NCBI RefSeq assembly: GCF_002018875.1
Contig: NZ_MVOL01000007.1
Span: 124,001 to 188,000, forward strand
DNA from: Pseudomonas sp. MF4836
Lineage (GTDB): Bacteria > Pseudomonadota > Gammaproteobacteria > Pseudomonadales > Pseudomonadaceae
DNA: 64,000 nt
Direction: 5' to 3'
In this document: positions 16,769 to 26,077 of the stretch, piece by piece
Layout: the number at the start of each line of letters is the position of its first letter
Numbering within the stretch: the stretch's first letter is position 1
Program-made: the position numbers and the translations under genes
The notes under the pieces: generated by a model
Seen by the model: the letters and a program-made list of their open reading frames with translations, nothing else
The model's database searches: none
Told to the model about the DNA's origin: nothing

Positions 16769-17688
16769 TGGGTGGCGGCAGGCACCTGCCAGTCGACAAC
16801 CTGCTGCGCGCTGATACTCACCCCGCCGCACACCACAATCACCACATCCCGGGCTTCGGCCAGGGCCGGGTGATCGAGGTAGGCCACCGCCAGCGACACG
16901 CCGCAGGAGGGTTCGACCAATTGCCGCAGATCATCGGCGTAGCGCACCACGCCCATGATCGCCTCGGCATCCGACAGCACCACGCTGCGGTGCTGGAACT
17001 CAGCGATCATCTGCACCGGCCCGAGTGCCACCTGGCGTGCGGCCAGGGTGCTGGCGACAGTCTTGACCTCATCCAGCTGCACCGGATGCCCGGCCGCGAG
17101 CGCTGCGGCAAAGGACGCCGCGCCTTGGGTTTCACAGGCGACGATGCGGCAATCGGTGCGGCCATGGCGCTTGAGCCCGGTGAGCAACCCGGCAAGCAGG
17201 CCACCACCGCCCACCGAGGCGACCAGGGTGTCGACCTGGGGGCAGTCTTCGAGAATTTCATCGACCATGCTGCTGTGCCCCTGCCACAGGATCGGGTGAT
17301 CGAAGGCCGGCACGTACTGGCTGTCCGGGTCTTCGGCCAGCTCCAGGGCCAGTTGGTTGGACTGGTCCCAGACCGAGCCGTGGACGATCACTTCGGCGCC
17401 GATGGCGGCGATCCGTTGCCGGGTCATCGGCGAGGTGGTATCGGGCACCACGATGCAGGCGCCCAGGCCCAGGCGGGTGGCCGCCACGGCCGTGGCCAGC
17501 CCGGCATTGCCACCCGAGGCACAGATCACCCGACGCTTGCCCTGCTCCGCCGCCTGGCTGCACATCAGGCCCATGCCGCGCATCTTGAACGAGCCGCTGG
17601 GTTGCAGGTTTTCCAGCTTGAGCCAGATGCGCCGGGTCGGGCTCGAAAGGCCGGGGTGAAGAATCAACGGGGTGCGGATATGCAGCAT
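16762..17688 (-). CDS. PLP-dependent serine/threonine dehydratase-like enzyme
   Basis: The product has about 308 residues from ATG 17688; the longer frame upstream has no family similarity. It is a fold-type II PLP enzyme: the lysine for the Schiff base is in SGSFKMRG (about residue 35), the substrate loop is ASGGNAG and the phosphate-binding loop is SVGGGGLLAG. The probable reaction is deamination of serine or threonine to the 2-oxo acid, though other beta-eliminations are possible. It lacks the regulatory ACT domain of biosynthetic threonine deaminase. Confidence 0.87.
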   Translation of the reverse strand: MLHIRTPLILHPGLSSPTRRIWLKLENLQPSGSFKMRGMGLMCSQAAEQGKRRVICASGGNAGLATAVAATRLGLGACIVVPDTTSPMTRQRIAAIGAEVIVHGSVWDQSNQLALELAEDPDSQYVPAFDHPILWQGHSSMVDEILEDCPQVDTLVASVGGGGLLAGLLTGLKRHGRTDCRIVACETQGAASFAAALAAGHPVQLDEVKTVASTLAARQVALGPVQMIAEFQHRSVVLSDAEAIMGVVRYADDLRQLVEPSCGVSLAVAYLDHPALAEARDVVIVVCGGVSISAQQVVDWQVPAATHQ

Positions 17689-17905
17689 CGGATCAGCCTT
17701 TTTTGACAGCAGGAAATAGACCCCCAGGCTACTGAGTCGATACCGCCCCCGGCTTGTAAAAAATTGCAGGCCCGGCCCCGAGTCTGGTAAATGCATGGGC
17801 GGCCTTGCTTTCGTCCCCCCCGGGGCGCCCTGAGCTGCGCAGGCTCCCCTAACCGGCCCGGCGCCGGCCACCACCATCGCCCCCTTGCCCAGCGGACTAT
17901 TCGAT

Positions 17906-18463
17906 ATGCCCCAAGACTCCCTCGATGCCATACGCCACAAGGTCGCGCAGATGCCGCTCAGCCCCGCGCCGCTGCCCTGGAAGCTCGTCACCGAGATGGC
18001 CGCCGGCAGCCTGCTAGAAGTGGGTTTCGACCGCGACCTGCCGTTGCTGCTGGTGACGTCCAGCGCAGGGCGCAGCGTGATCGACTGCCACAGCGGGGAG
18101 AAAATCGCCCGCGACTACCGCGAAGGTTTTGACAGCGACCTGCACCTGGAAACCCCAGGCATCGGCCCGCTGGCCGGCAAGACCCTGCGCATGAGCGGCA
18201 TCAACGGCGGTGGCCTGTTGCTGGGCACCAGCGATGGCTGGATGGTCGAAAGCGTGACCCTGTGCTGGCCGGAACAGCATCTGCTTCTGGTGGAGCCGGG
18301 CTCCTGGCTGTACGGCAACCTCCACGACCGGCCTGGCGTCATGCACAAACTGGCGATCGAACGGGAAATGCGCGCCTTCGGCTTTTCTCCCTGCGGCACG
18401 ATCCTGGTCCTGGCCAGCAATAACGAGTTGACGATTTACCGCCGCGACCTGCCATCGCGCTAA
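17906..18463 (+). CDS. Hypothetical protein
   Basis: About 185 residues from ATG 17906; a TTG in the same frame lies 21 bases upstream. The sequence is soluble with many beta-strand-like segments (LPLLLVTSSAGRSVIDCHSGEKIARDYREG, GGGLLLGTSDGWMVESVTL) and ends in ILVLASNNELTIYRRDL, reminiscent of beta-propeller or WD-like repeats, but it is too short for a full propeller. I do not recognise a family. It stands upstream of the DUF2252 gene with a 160-base gap. Confidence 0.75.
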   Translation: MPQDSLDAIRHKVAQMPLSPAPLPWKLVTEMAAGSLLEVGFDRDLPLLLVTSSAGRSVIDCHSGEKIARDYREGFDSDLHLETPGIGPLAGKTLRMSGINGGGLLLGTSDGWMVESVTLCWPEQHLLLVEPGSWLYGNLHDRPGVMHKLAIEREMRAFGFSPCGTILVLASNNELTIYRRDLPSR

Positions 18464-18626
18464 GCCCTGGCCCGTCGCGCCTGGGGCAACGCGGGGCCCT
18501 GGCCAAGCGGCGGATTCCTGCTAGCGTTTCATCCAACCTCCCGCCGTGATCAGCGATGCCGAAGGCCGTCGGCCCTCGGCGCGCTGCCAAGCGGCACCTG
18601 CCTCGCCCCCCGGAAACCCGCCCCCC

Positions 18627-20039
18627 ATGAGCAGCGTCGACGACCGTCTGAAACTCGGCAAGCAAGCCCGCAAGCAATGCCCGCGCAGCAGCCAGGCCGC
18701 CCCCGGCAAGATCAAGCGCGACCCGCTGCCACTGATCGAAGCCTCAAGCCAGGGCCGGGTGCGCTCGCTGGTGGAGTTGCGCTACGGGCGCATGCTGGTC
18801 CCGCCCTTCACCTTTTATCGCGGCAATGCCCTGCTCCAGGCCCATGACCTTTCCACCACCCCCGACATGGGGCTGTCCTCGACCATCTGCGGCGATTGCC
18901 ACCTGATGAATTTCGGCGGTTTCGCCACCCCGGAACGCAACCTGCTGTTCAGCGTCAACGACTTCGATGAAGTCCACCCCGGGCCCTGGGAGTGGGACCT
19001 CAAGCGCCTGGTGGCGAGTTTTCTGATCGCCGCCCGCGACCTGCGCCACGGCGAAGCGGTCGAGGAAGAACTGTGCCGGCAACTGGTGGGCGCCTACCAG
19101 CGCAGCATGGCCAACTGCGCCGGGGAAAGCGCGCTGGATATCTGGTACGACGCCCTGACCTATGAAGACCTGCTGGAACAGGCGCAGTCCAACCGCGCCA
19201 CCCTGGAGCACGTGCAACGCGCCATGGACAAGGCCGAGCGGCGCACCCACGCCGAGCTGCTGCCCAAGATCAGCGAGCGCGATGCCCGTGGCCGCCTGCG
19301 GATTCGCGACGATCTGCCGGAAATCTTCCACCTGCACCAGAACACCACCCTGCTCGACGCTGACGATGACTGGATGCGCCTGGGGGACTGGCGGCCGCTG
19401 TACGAGACCTTGATGCGCGACTATCGCGGCACCTTGCAGGCCGACCGGCGCGACCTGCTGGCGCGCTTCAAGGCTCGCGACCTGGCGTTCAAGGTGGTGG
19501 GCGTGGGCAGTGTCGGCACCCGCTGCCTGGTGTCGCTGCTGACCGACGAACAGGAGCGGCCGCTGTTCCTGCAATTCAAGGAAGCCCGGCGTTCGGTGCT
19601 GGCCGGCTACGTGCGCGGCAAATCGCGCCCCAGTCATAACGGCCAGCGCGTGGTCGAGGGCCAGCGCCTGATGCAGTCGGCCAGCGACCTGTTCCTGGGC
19701 TGGACCACCGGGCCCAATGGCCGGCATTTCTACGTGCGCCAACTGCGCGACATGAAGGTCTCGGCGGAACTGGAAACCTTCGACGCCGAGACCTTCGGCG
19801 CCTACGCGCGGATCTGCGGCCGGGCCCTGGCTCGGGCCCACGCCAAGGCCTCGGGGCAGGCGCCGCTGATCAGCGGCTACATCGGCAAGAGCGAGACCCT
19901 GGCCGAGGCCCTGTGGCAGTACGCCAAGGCCTATGCCACACAAAACGAGCGCGACTTCGAACGCTTCCAGCAAGCCTGTCGCAAGGGCCGTTTGCAGGCG
20001 CGTTCAGAGGCGGACTTTGCCGCCGACCATCTGCCTTGA
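18627..20039 (+). CDS. DUF2252 family protein
   Basis: The 470-residue protein starts at ATG 18627. Diagnostic features of DUF2252 (a kinase/aminoglycoside-phosphotransferase-like fold) are MLVPPFTFYRGNALLQAHDL, ICGDCHLMNFGGFATPER, FSVNDFDEVHPGPWEWDLKRL, KVVGVGSVGTRCL and FLQFKEARRSVLA. The HxxN and DFDE-type residues are those expected of a phosphotransferase fold. The biochemical role is unknown. It ends 3 bases before the end of the convergent GGDEF-EAL gene. Confidence 0.88.
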   Translation: MSSVDDRLKLGKQARKQCPRSSQAAPGKIKRDPLPLIEASSQGRVRSLVELRYGRMLVPPFTFYRGNALLQAHDLSTTPDMGLSSTICGDCHLMNFGGFATPERNLLFSVNDFDEVHPGPWEWDLKRLVASFLIAARDLRHGEAVEEELCRQLVGAYQRSMANCAGESALDIWYDALTYEDLLEQAQSNRATLEHVQRAMDKAERRTHAELLPKISERDARGRLRIRDDLPEIFHLHQNTTLLDADDDWMRLGDWRPLYETLMRDYRGTLQADRRDLLARFKARDLAFKVVGVGSVGTRCLVSLLTDEQERPLFLQFKEARRSVLAGYVRGKSRPSHNGQRVVEGQRLMQSASDLFLGWTTGPNGRHFYVRQLRDMKVSAELETFDAETFGAYARICGRALARAHAKASGQAPLISGYIGKSETLAEALWQYAKAYATQNERDFERFQQACRKGRLQARSEADFAADHLP

Positions 20040-20042
20040 ACC

Positions 20043-22619
20043 TCAGTGGGGTGTGGTGTCTGCGGCCGGGTCCCGGGCGCCCAGCAGGGCCTTGATGGCC
20101 TGGGCATCCATCGGCTGGTTGAGGTAGAACCCCTGGGCCTCGTCACAACGGATGGCGCCCAGCGCCTGCAACTGGTCGATGGTTTCCACGCCCTCGGCGG
20201 TGACCGTCAGCGACAGCGCGCGGCCGAGGCCGACAATCGCCTGGATGATCGAATGGTCGCCGCCGCTGGCGGTCAGGCCACCGACGAAACTGCGATCGAT
20301 CTTCAGGCCATCGAACGGGAACGAGCGCAGGTAACTCAGGGACGAGTAGCCAGTGCCGAAATCGTCCATCAGCAGCCGCACCCCCAGGGCCTTGAGGCCC
20401 TGCATGATGACCAGCGCACCCTGGGCATCGTCGAGCATCACGCTTTCGGTCAGCTCCAGCTCCAGGCGCGCCGGGTTCAGCCCGGTCTCGGCCAGCACCG
20501 CCTTGACCCGCGCCACCAGGTGCCCGCGCTGGAATTCGGTGGGCGACAGGTTGACCGAGATCATCACCTCTTCCGGCCAACTCGCCGCCGCCTCGCAGGC
20601 GTGCTGCAGCACCCAGTTGCTCAGAGGCAGGATCAAGCCGGTTTCCTCGGCGATATGGATAAACCGATCCGGCCCCAGCAGCCCACGCTGCGGATGCTGC
20701 CAGCGCACCAGCGCCTCGGCCCCGGCCAGCCGCTGGCCCTCGATGCGGTAGCGCGGTTGGAAGTCCAGGCGCAGCTCGCCATGCTTGATCGCGTGGCGCA
20801 GGTCGCTTTCGAGCTGGCGGCGCTCGATGATCCGCGCGTTCATGTCGCCGGCATAAAAGCGCCAGGTGGCGCGCCCGGCGTCCTTGGCTTCATACAGCGC
20901 GATATCGGCGTAGCGCAGCAGCTCCTCGGCCAGGATGGCGTCGGCCGGGGCCATGGCGATGCCGATGCTGGCGCTGATAAACACTTCGTGCTCGGCGATC
21001 TGGAACGGCTCCTCGATGCGTTCGATCAGGCGCCGGCACAGGCTCTCGACTTCGTCCTGGGAACGCATGCCGGCCACCACCAGCACAAACTCGTCGCCGC
21101 CGATGCGTGCCACCAGGTCGTCGCTGCGCAGGCACTGTTGCAGGCGCTGGGAGACCTGGTTCAGCACCTGATCCCCGGCGGCATGCCCGAGCAGGTCGTT
21201 GACCGGTTTGAAGCGATCGAGGTCGATGCTCAGCATCAGCAGCGGTTCCTCCAAAGTCGGCGTGGCCTTGAGCTTGCCCTCGATGAACTCCTGCATCCGC
21301 GAGCGGTTGGCCAGGCCGGTCAAGGCATCGTGCTGGGACAGGTATTCGATGCGCCTGCGGGCCTCGACTTCTTCGGTGATGTCACTGGCGGTGCCACGAT
21401 AGCCCCGGCCCTCCATCTCGCGCACCGACAGGCGGCAGATCCGTGGCTGGCCATCCCCCGCGAAGTAGTTGCACTGGACGATGGCATTGGCCCGCCGCGC
21501 ATGGTCCTTGAACCATTGCGACAAGGGCCCCTGGTCGGAGGTCAGCACCTCATCCACCGGACGCCCCAGGCAGGTGGTGCGGGACAGGCCGGTGATGGTT
21601 TCAAAGCGCTCGGAGAGGTAGGTAAAACGCAGTTGCCCGTCGAGTTCCCAGATCCAGTCGGAAGCCGCCTCGGCCACATCGCGAAAGCGCTCCTCGCTGG
21701 CCGCCAATGCCCAGCGGCTGGCCTGCAACGAGTTGTAGTGGGCATCCATGGCCCGGGCCGCCGCCGTGGCCCGGCGCAGGATGAAGGCGGTCATCAGGGC
21801 AAACACCAGCCCGGCGATGCCGAGCAGCGGCAAGACCAGCACCAGCAACTGCTGCCCGGGCCGCGCCGGCACCCATTGCAGCACCCCGGCGGCGTCGGGC
21901 AGGCGCAGCGCGGGCAGGTCGGCCTGCGTACCGCCGACGTGCAACTGCTCGACACCAAAATCCTGACCCAGGGCCGCCAGGCGCTCAGGCCCCAGGCGCG
22001 CGACGAACACCAGCACCGAGGCCGGCCCGTTGTCGGCCTCGACCGTTGGATCGGTGCCTGGGGTCAGGGCCGCGGCAGCCATCAGGGCCGGGGTGCCTTG
22101 CAGGTCGACAAAGCGACTGGTCGCTTCATCGCTGGACGCACTCTGGCGTGCGCGCTCCAGCAACTGCGGTGGGATATCGCGGAGCCAATCCGGTGGAGCG
22201 GCGGTCTGCAACCGGCCCTCGATCAGCGAATACACCGGGCGATTGCTTGGGTCGAGCACGAACACGCCGTCAAATCCCAGGTCGCTGAACAGCGTCGACC
22301 CCAGGTTCTGCCGGCCAAATGCCCAGTCGGTATCGACGCTCTGGTGCAGGTGTCGGTAGGCGTCGCCCCAAAAGGCATAGTCCTTGACCGTGGAACGCGC
22401 GGATTTATCGAAAACCTGCAGCGCCTTGTCGATATCGAAACGGTTGTGCGCCTCGGCCTCGCGGTTCTGGCCCAGGGCGATATAGATCAGCAGGCCGCTG
22501 GTGAGCAGAAAGATCGCCAGCAACAGTAACGAACAGCCCAGCAGGGTGGCGCGGGTCAGGGACAGGTTGGAGGTCCGGGTCGCGGGTCGTTGCTCGGGGT
22601 CGACGCTGAGATTGTCCAT
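20043..22619 (-). CDS. CHASE4-PAS-GGDEF-EAL cyclic-di-GMP enzyme
   Basis: This 858-residue membrane protein turns over cyclic di-GMP. A first membrane helix (about 27-50), a periplasmic CHASE4-like domain (WGDAYRHL, 80-245) and a second helix (about 257-280) precede a PAS domain (305-420). The GGDEF domain carries an intact signature (507-511) with an inhibitory RxxD site (R498-D501). The EAL domain has EAL at 635-637, DDFGTGYSSLSYL and TAEGVET. Both catalytic signatures look intact, so it could make, degrade or switch. It is a single-gene unit. Confidence 0.93.
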   Translation of the reverse strand: MDNLSVDPEQRPATRTSNLSLTRATLLGCSLLLLAIFLLTSGLLIYIALGQNREAEAHNRFDIDKALQVFDKSARSTVKDYAFWGDAYRHLHQSVDTDWAFGRQNLGSTLFSDLGFDGVFVLDPSNRPVYSLIEGRLQTAAPPDWLRDIPPQLLERARQSASSDEATSRFVDLQGTPALMAAAALTPGTDPTVEADNGPASVLVFVARLGPERLAALGQDFGVEQLHVGGTQADLPALRLPDAAGVLQWVPARPGQQLLVLVLPLLGIAGLVFALMTAFILRRATAAARAMDAHYNSLQASRWALAASEERFRDVAEAASDWIWELDGQLRFTYLSERFETITGLSRTTCLGRPVDEVLTSDQGPLSQWFKDHARRANAIVQCNYFAGDGQPRICRLSVREMEGRGYRGTASDITEEVEARRRIEYLSQHDALTGLANRSRMQEFIEGKLKATPTLEEPLLMLSIDLDRFKPVNDLLGHAAGDQVLNQVSQRLQQCLRSDDLVARIGGDEFVLVVAGMRSQDEVESLCRRLIERIEEPFQIAEHEVFISASIGIAMAPADAILAEELLRYADIALYEAKDAGRATWRFYAGDMNARIIERRQLESDLRHAIKHGELRLDFQPRYRIEGQRLAGAEALVRWQHPQRGLLGPDRFIHIAEETGLILPLSNWVLQHACEAAASWPEEVMISVNLSPTEFQRGHLVARVKAVLAETGLNPARLELELTESVMLDDAQGALVIMQGLKALGVRLLMDDFGTGYSSLSYLRSFPFDGLKIDRSFVGGLTASGGDHSIIQAIVGLGRALSLTVTAEGVETIDQLQALGAIRCDEAQGFYLNQPMDAQAIKALLGARDPAADTTPH

Positions 22620-22798
22620 AATCCTCCGGGTGCGAGCGCGACACCGCCGCCAACCTCGGCGACCCCGGTGCTGCTCTCACCTGCCCTTTGACGATAGACA
22701 GTTTTTTCCGCGAGCCAGTGTGCAAATTGCAGAAACCCGGCCACGACCCACCCTGGCCGACGCCCGGTCTTGCGTCCGGACCCCGGCGAAGGTGAGGG

Positions 22799-23758
22799 TC
22801 AGGCCTCTGCGGTGGCCGCCACGAATGGCGGGACCTGCTCCAGCCCACGGTAGATCGGCAAGCCCAACTGCTCACCATGGGCCACCATACGGTCGGCGCC
22901 CGCCGAGGGGCCACCGATGCGCAGCACCGCGTCGCAGCGTTGCAACAGGCCTTCGGCGTAAGCGTGGAAATGGGCGTTGTACAGTTCGTCGCCCACCGCG
23001 CGGGAACCCGCCAAACGGGTCATGGGCAACGCCACCCACTCCCCCAGCACGGGAAAATGCCCGGCCTTGAGCAGGTCGGCGGCGCATTGTTCCATGGCCT
23101 CGACGTTGGCCGCCAGGCGTGCCGGGTCATCGTCGGTGCCGGCGCGGTACGGGCCGGCGACCAGGATCATCAGGCTGCGCGGCGCCATCAGGTGCAGCTC
23201 CAGGTACTGCAAGAGCATGATGGTCTTGCCATCGATGATCTCGCCGGACTTGACCATGGCCAGGGCCTGCTCGAAGCCCAGTTCCAGGACTTCGATGTCC
23301 TCGCCCTCCTCCTCCAGCCCACCGCCGTCGCCGATGCGGTCCCGGGCCTGGTACTGGCCGATGAAGAAGTGGATACGCTCGGTGACCGAGCCCGGGCTCA
23401 TGAAGGCCTGGAAGATTTTTTCCACCGCCTGCACCCGGTAGCCGGTCTCTTCCTCGGCCTCCTGGCGGATCCGCTGCTCGGGGCTGGCGTTGTCCAGCAA
23501 CCCGGCCGCCGCCTCGATCAGAAACCCGCTGTGCTCATTGACGAACGCCGGCATGCGGAACTGGCGGGTCAGGAGCACGGTGCGCTGCGCCAGGTTGTAC
23601 AGGAGGATGGTCGCGCCATTGCCGCGGTCATACACCTCGCGGGTCTGCACCTGCCAGCTGCCGTCTCGGCGCTGCAGGTTGAAACTGTACTTCTTGAGGA
23701 TGTACCAGTTGTCCGAGAGTAACTGTTCGTCGGTGATCTGTACCCGGGGCTGACTCAT
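22799..23758 (-). CDS. NudK-like Nudix hydrolase fused to a DUF4406 domain
   Basis: The 319-residue protein has two parts. Residues 1-190 resemble GDP-mannose pyrophosphatase NudK, with a Nudix helix at about 86-107 (AGLLDNASPEQRIRQEAEEETGY). Residues 196-304 form a second domain (MILVAGPYRAGTDDDPARL, FPVLGEWVALP, CDAVLRIGGPSAGADRMV) like the DUF4406/nucleoside deoxyribosyltransferase-like fold, which is not part of ordinary NudK (about 190 residues). The ATG overlaps the stop of the upstream SUKH gene as ATGA. A combined nucleotide-sugar or nucleoside processing role is inference. Confidence 0.82.
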   Translation of the reverse strand: MSQPRVQITDEQLLSDNWYILKKYSFNLQRRDGSWQVQTREVYDRGNGATILLYNLAQRTVLLTRQFRMPAFVNEHSGFLIEAAAGLLDNASPEQRIRQEAEEETGYRVQAVEKIFQAFMSPGSVTERIHFFIGQYQARDRIGDGGGLEEEGEDIEVLELGFEQALAMVKSGEIIDGKTIMLLQYLELHLMAPRSLMILVAGPYRAGTDDDPARLAANVEAMEQCAADLLKAGHFPVLGEWVALPMTRLAGSRAVGDELYNAHFHAYAEGLLQRCDAVLRIGGPSAGADRMVAHGEQLGLPIYRGLEQVPPFVAATAEA

Positions 23759-24744
23759 GCAAGGTCCTTGTTCAGGTCGGTATGGCTCGGCACCTCTGCC
23801 AGCTGCTCGAGCATGCGGTTGATATGAGCCTGGGTCAGGGCAAAACCTGCATCGCCCTGCCGCAGTTGCCCGCCCTCAACCCGGGCGGCCCACCAGTCGG
23901 TGATAAACCCGGGGGCATAACCGCCGGTGCCGAAGCCTTTGCCGAAGGCGATCATCTCGCTGTAGATGGCCAGGTATTGCTCCTGGGTCTGCACCGGATG
24001 CCGACTCTGGTAGAGCCAGAACTGCAGGTCGTACAGCAGCTGCGACAAGGGGTCGGCGTGCAGGGCGAAATAACGTTTCTGCTCGACGATCTGCAACGCC
24101 ACCCGGCGGATCGCCGCGCCGGTGTCGGGCAGCCCGTGGAAATGCCTGATCAATTCGCCCAGCACCTCGGAAAACGGCGCCTCGCAGACCTTCAGCCGGT
24201 CATCGAGATAGTCCTGCTCCGAGGTGTCATAGACCTCGGGCGACACCAGGCCACGGACGAATGCCTCGAAGTTGCGGGCAAGGACCGTCACCTGGTAATC
24301 GCCTTCCTGATCGACGTGCACCACCTGCGGCTCACCTTGCGGGCCGCACTCGCGGTAGTCGAGGGCGATCATGTCGTGCCCGGCCGAGGGGCAGTTGCAG
24401 ATGTAGACGCCGAGGTCCGGGTAGCCCCACTCCTCGATCATGAACCGGCTGCCGTGCTCACCCCCCAACGACGAGCGCTGGCGGCGGCCGATGCTGAGGA
24501 AGCTGTCGATGGCGCAATGGTCCTCGGCCCAGGACGTCCACTCCTCGGTGGGGAAGCAGCTCAGTTGGGGCCGGCCGCCATTGTGGCGTTTCATAAAGGC
24601 GATATAGGACGCCGGCAGGCGGTAGCCCAGGGCCTGTTCCAGCTCGGCGATCAGCTGATCGTCCGGCGGCTGGTCATGGCTGTCGCCGCTTGTGTTCGGC
24701 TCCCAGAAACTCGCCAGGTCGATATCGTGCAGCAGCTCGCTCAT
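23755..24744 (-). CDS. SMI1/KNR4 (SUKH) family protein
   Basis: About 329 residues from ATG 24744, chosen because AAGGG lies 9 bases upstream; the ATG at 24753 has no space for a ribosome site. The SUKH core is ELEQALGYRLPASYIAFMKRHNGG followed by GVYICNCPSAGHDMIALDY. The C-terminal 130 residues (HFHGLPDTGAAIRR to the end) are an extra helical region. SUKH proteins are often immunity proteins for polymorphic toxins, but no toxin is near. It overlaps and is probably translationally coupled to the Nudix fusion gene. Confidence 0.87.
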   Translation of the reverse strand: MSELLHDIDLASFWEPNTSGDSHDQPPDDQLIAELEQALGYRLPASYIAFMKRHNGGRPQLSCFPTEEWTSWAEDHCAIDSFLSIGRRQRSSLGGEHGSRFMIEEWGYPDLGVYICNCPSAGHDMIALDYRECGPQGEPQVVHVDQEGDYQVTVLARNFEAFVRGLVSPEVYDTSEQDYLDDRLKVCEAPFSEVLGELIRHFHGLPDTGAAIRRVALQIVEQKRYFALHADPLSQLLYDLQFWLYQSRHPVQTQEQYLAIYSEMIAFGKGFGTGGYAPGFITDWWAARVEGGQLRQGDAGFALTQAHINRMLEQLAEVPSHTDLNKDLA

Positions 24745-24797
24745 CCAGTGCATCCCTTGCGGTAAAAGGCAGGCGCCAAGGCTACCTCAACCGCTCT

Positions 24798-25112
24798 TCA
24801 CATCCACCAGCGCAGCAGAAAAAAGAACGCCATGCTCAACAACATGCTGAGCAAGGTGTTGCGAGTGAAAACCACCAGCGCGATGGCCACCAGCGAGCTG
24901 AGCAGGTACGGGTTGTGCCATTGCAGGTTCAACTGGTGGTCGGGCATGAACACGATCGGCCCGCAGATCGCGGTCAGCATGCCCGGTACGGCAAAGCCGA
25001 GAAACTGCCGGGCGTTGCTGCCCAGGCGCAGCGGCAGGCGCGGTTCGAGAAACACGTAGCGGTTGAGGAAGACCAGGAACCCCATGCCGAAAATCACTGC
25101 CCAGACCATCAT
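24798..25112 (-). CDS. azlD: AzlD-family branched-chain amino acid export subunit
   Basis: This 104-residue membrane protein has about four hydrophobic helices and starts MMVWAVIFGMGFLVFLNRY. The segments FLGFAVPGMLTAICGPIVF and NPYLLSSLVAIALVVFTRNTLLS are typical of AzlD, the small partner of AzlC in export of branched-chain amino acids or analogues. Its ATG overlaps the azlC stop (ATGA). Confidence 0.9.
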   Translation of the reverse strand: MMVWAVIFGMGFLVFLNRYVFLEPRLPLRLGSNARQFLGFAVPGMLTAICGPIVFMPDHQLNLQWHNPYLLSSLVAIALVVFTRNTLLSMLLSMAFFFLLRWWM

Positions 25113-25819
25113 GTGCGCTCCCGATACAGCTTGTTGCAGATAAAGCCTGCGGTCATGCCCGCCAGCCCCGACAGAACCAGCGCCGACCCCCACTGCCAGT
25201 AGCTGAAGAGCACCGAGCAGAACAGCGAGACGGCGACACAGACCACGGTCGGCACGTTGCGCACCAGGGGCGTGATCAGGGCGATAAAGGTCGCGGCGAT
25301 GGAAAAGTCCAGGCCCAGGTGCTCCAGCCCGGGAATGCTCTTGCCGAGGACGATGCCGGCCAGGGTGAACAGGTTCCAGGCCACGTAAAAGGTCAGGCCC
25401 ACGCCCAGGGCGTACCAGCGGTTGAACTGCTCCCGGTCATGGGCGCTGATCAGGGCGAACAACTCGTCGGTAAGCAAAAAGCCCAGCCCCATGCGCCAGC
25501 GCCCCGGCAAGGGCGAAATCACCGAACGCAGGCTCATGCCGTAGAGCAAGTGCTGGGAGGTCAGGAGCAAGGTGGTCAGCAGAATCGAGAAAATCCCCGC
25601 ACCGCCCTTGAGCATGCCGATCGCCACCAATTGCGCGGCACCGGCAAACACGATGCCCGACAGCCCCTGCCCTTGCAGCGGCGTGAGATTGGCCTCGATG
25701 GCCATGGACCCGGCGAGCAGCCCCCAGGGCGCGGTCGCCAGGGACAGCGGAATGATGGCAATGGCACCGCGCACAAAGGCGGCGCGCGGCAAAAGCTGGC
25801 TGGACATAGAACCCTGCAT
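25109..25819 (-). CDS. azlC: AzlC-family branched-chain amino acid exporter
   Basis: The 236-residue inner-membrane protein (a start at 25807, MSSQLLPRAAF, is equally possible) has about five to six helices. The family segment AIIPLSLATAPWGLLAGSMA, the core GLSGIVFAGAAQLVAIGML and GFLLTDELFALIS support AzlC. It forms a two-gene exporter with azlD. No Lrp-type regulator lies beside it. Confidence 0.92.
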   Translation of the reverse strand: MQGSMSSQLLPRAAFVRGAIAIIPLSLATAPWGLLAGSMAIEANLTPLQGQGLSGIVFAGAAQLVAIGMLKGGAGIFSILLTTLLLTSQHLLYGMSLRSVISPLPGRWRMGLGFLLTDELFALISAHDREQFNRWYALGVGLTFYVAWNLFTLAGIVLGKSIPGLEHLGLDFSIAATFIALITPLVRNVPTVVCVAVSLFCSVLFSYWQWGSALVLSGLAGMTAGFICNKLYRERT

Positions 25820-25912
25820 TCCCTAAATGGACAGCGACTGTGCCAGCCCCGGAGGCTATTGGCTTGAACAATCTTGCGCATTTACGCGTGTCATGGCGGA
25901 CGCCGCCGGCGT

Positions 25913-25944
25913 CGGACCAGCGCTGCCTGCGGCAGCGGCTACAA
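25913..25944. repeat. REP-like element (Pseudomonas 'GCAGCGGCTACA' family)
   Basis: The core CTGCGGCAGCGGCTACAA recurs at 29835, 44486 and 63347 in the same orientation and inverted at 44378. It is followed at about 25961-25979 by TGGCCCTCAAGGGCGCCGT, nearly repeated at 44409-44427. It lies in the otherwise empty 25820-26077 gap between azlC and fabV. Confidence 0.7.
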
Positions 25945-26024
25945 ACATCGCGTGTCGCCGCTTGGCCCTCAAGGGCGCCGTGGGGTGTCATGGGCAACCC
26001 GGTTAAGGCAACGGCCACAAATGA

Positions 26025-26052
26025 CAACGCCCCTCACGAGGGAGGGGCGTTG
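26025..26052 (-). terminator. Intrinsic terminator after fabV
   Basis: A perfect 11-base-pair stem (CAACGCCCCTC / GAGGGGCGTTG) with a six-base loop lies about 26 bases beyond the fabV stop. On the minus strand only a weak T-rich tail follows, so termination may be partial. Confidence 0.65.
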
Positions 26053-26077
26053 GGGGTCACGCGCAAGACGGTGCGGC

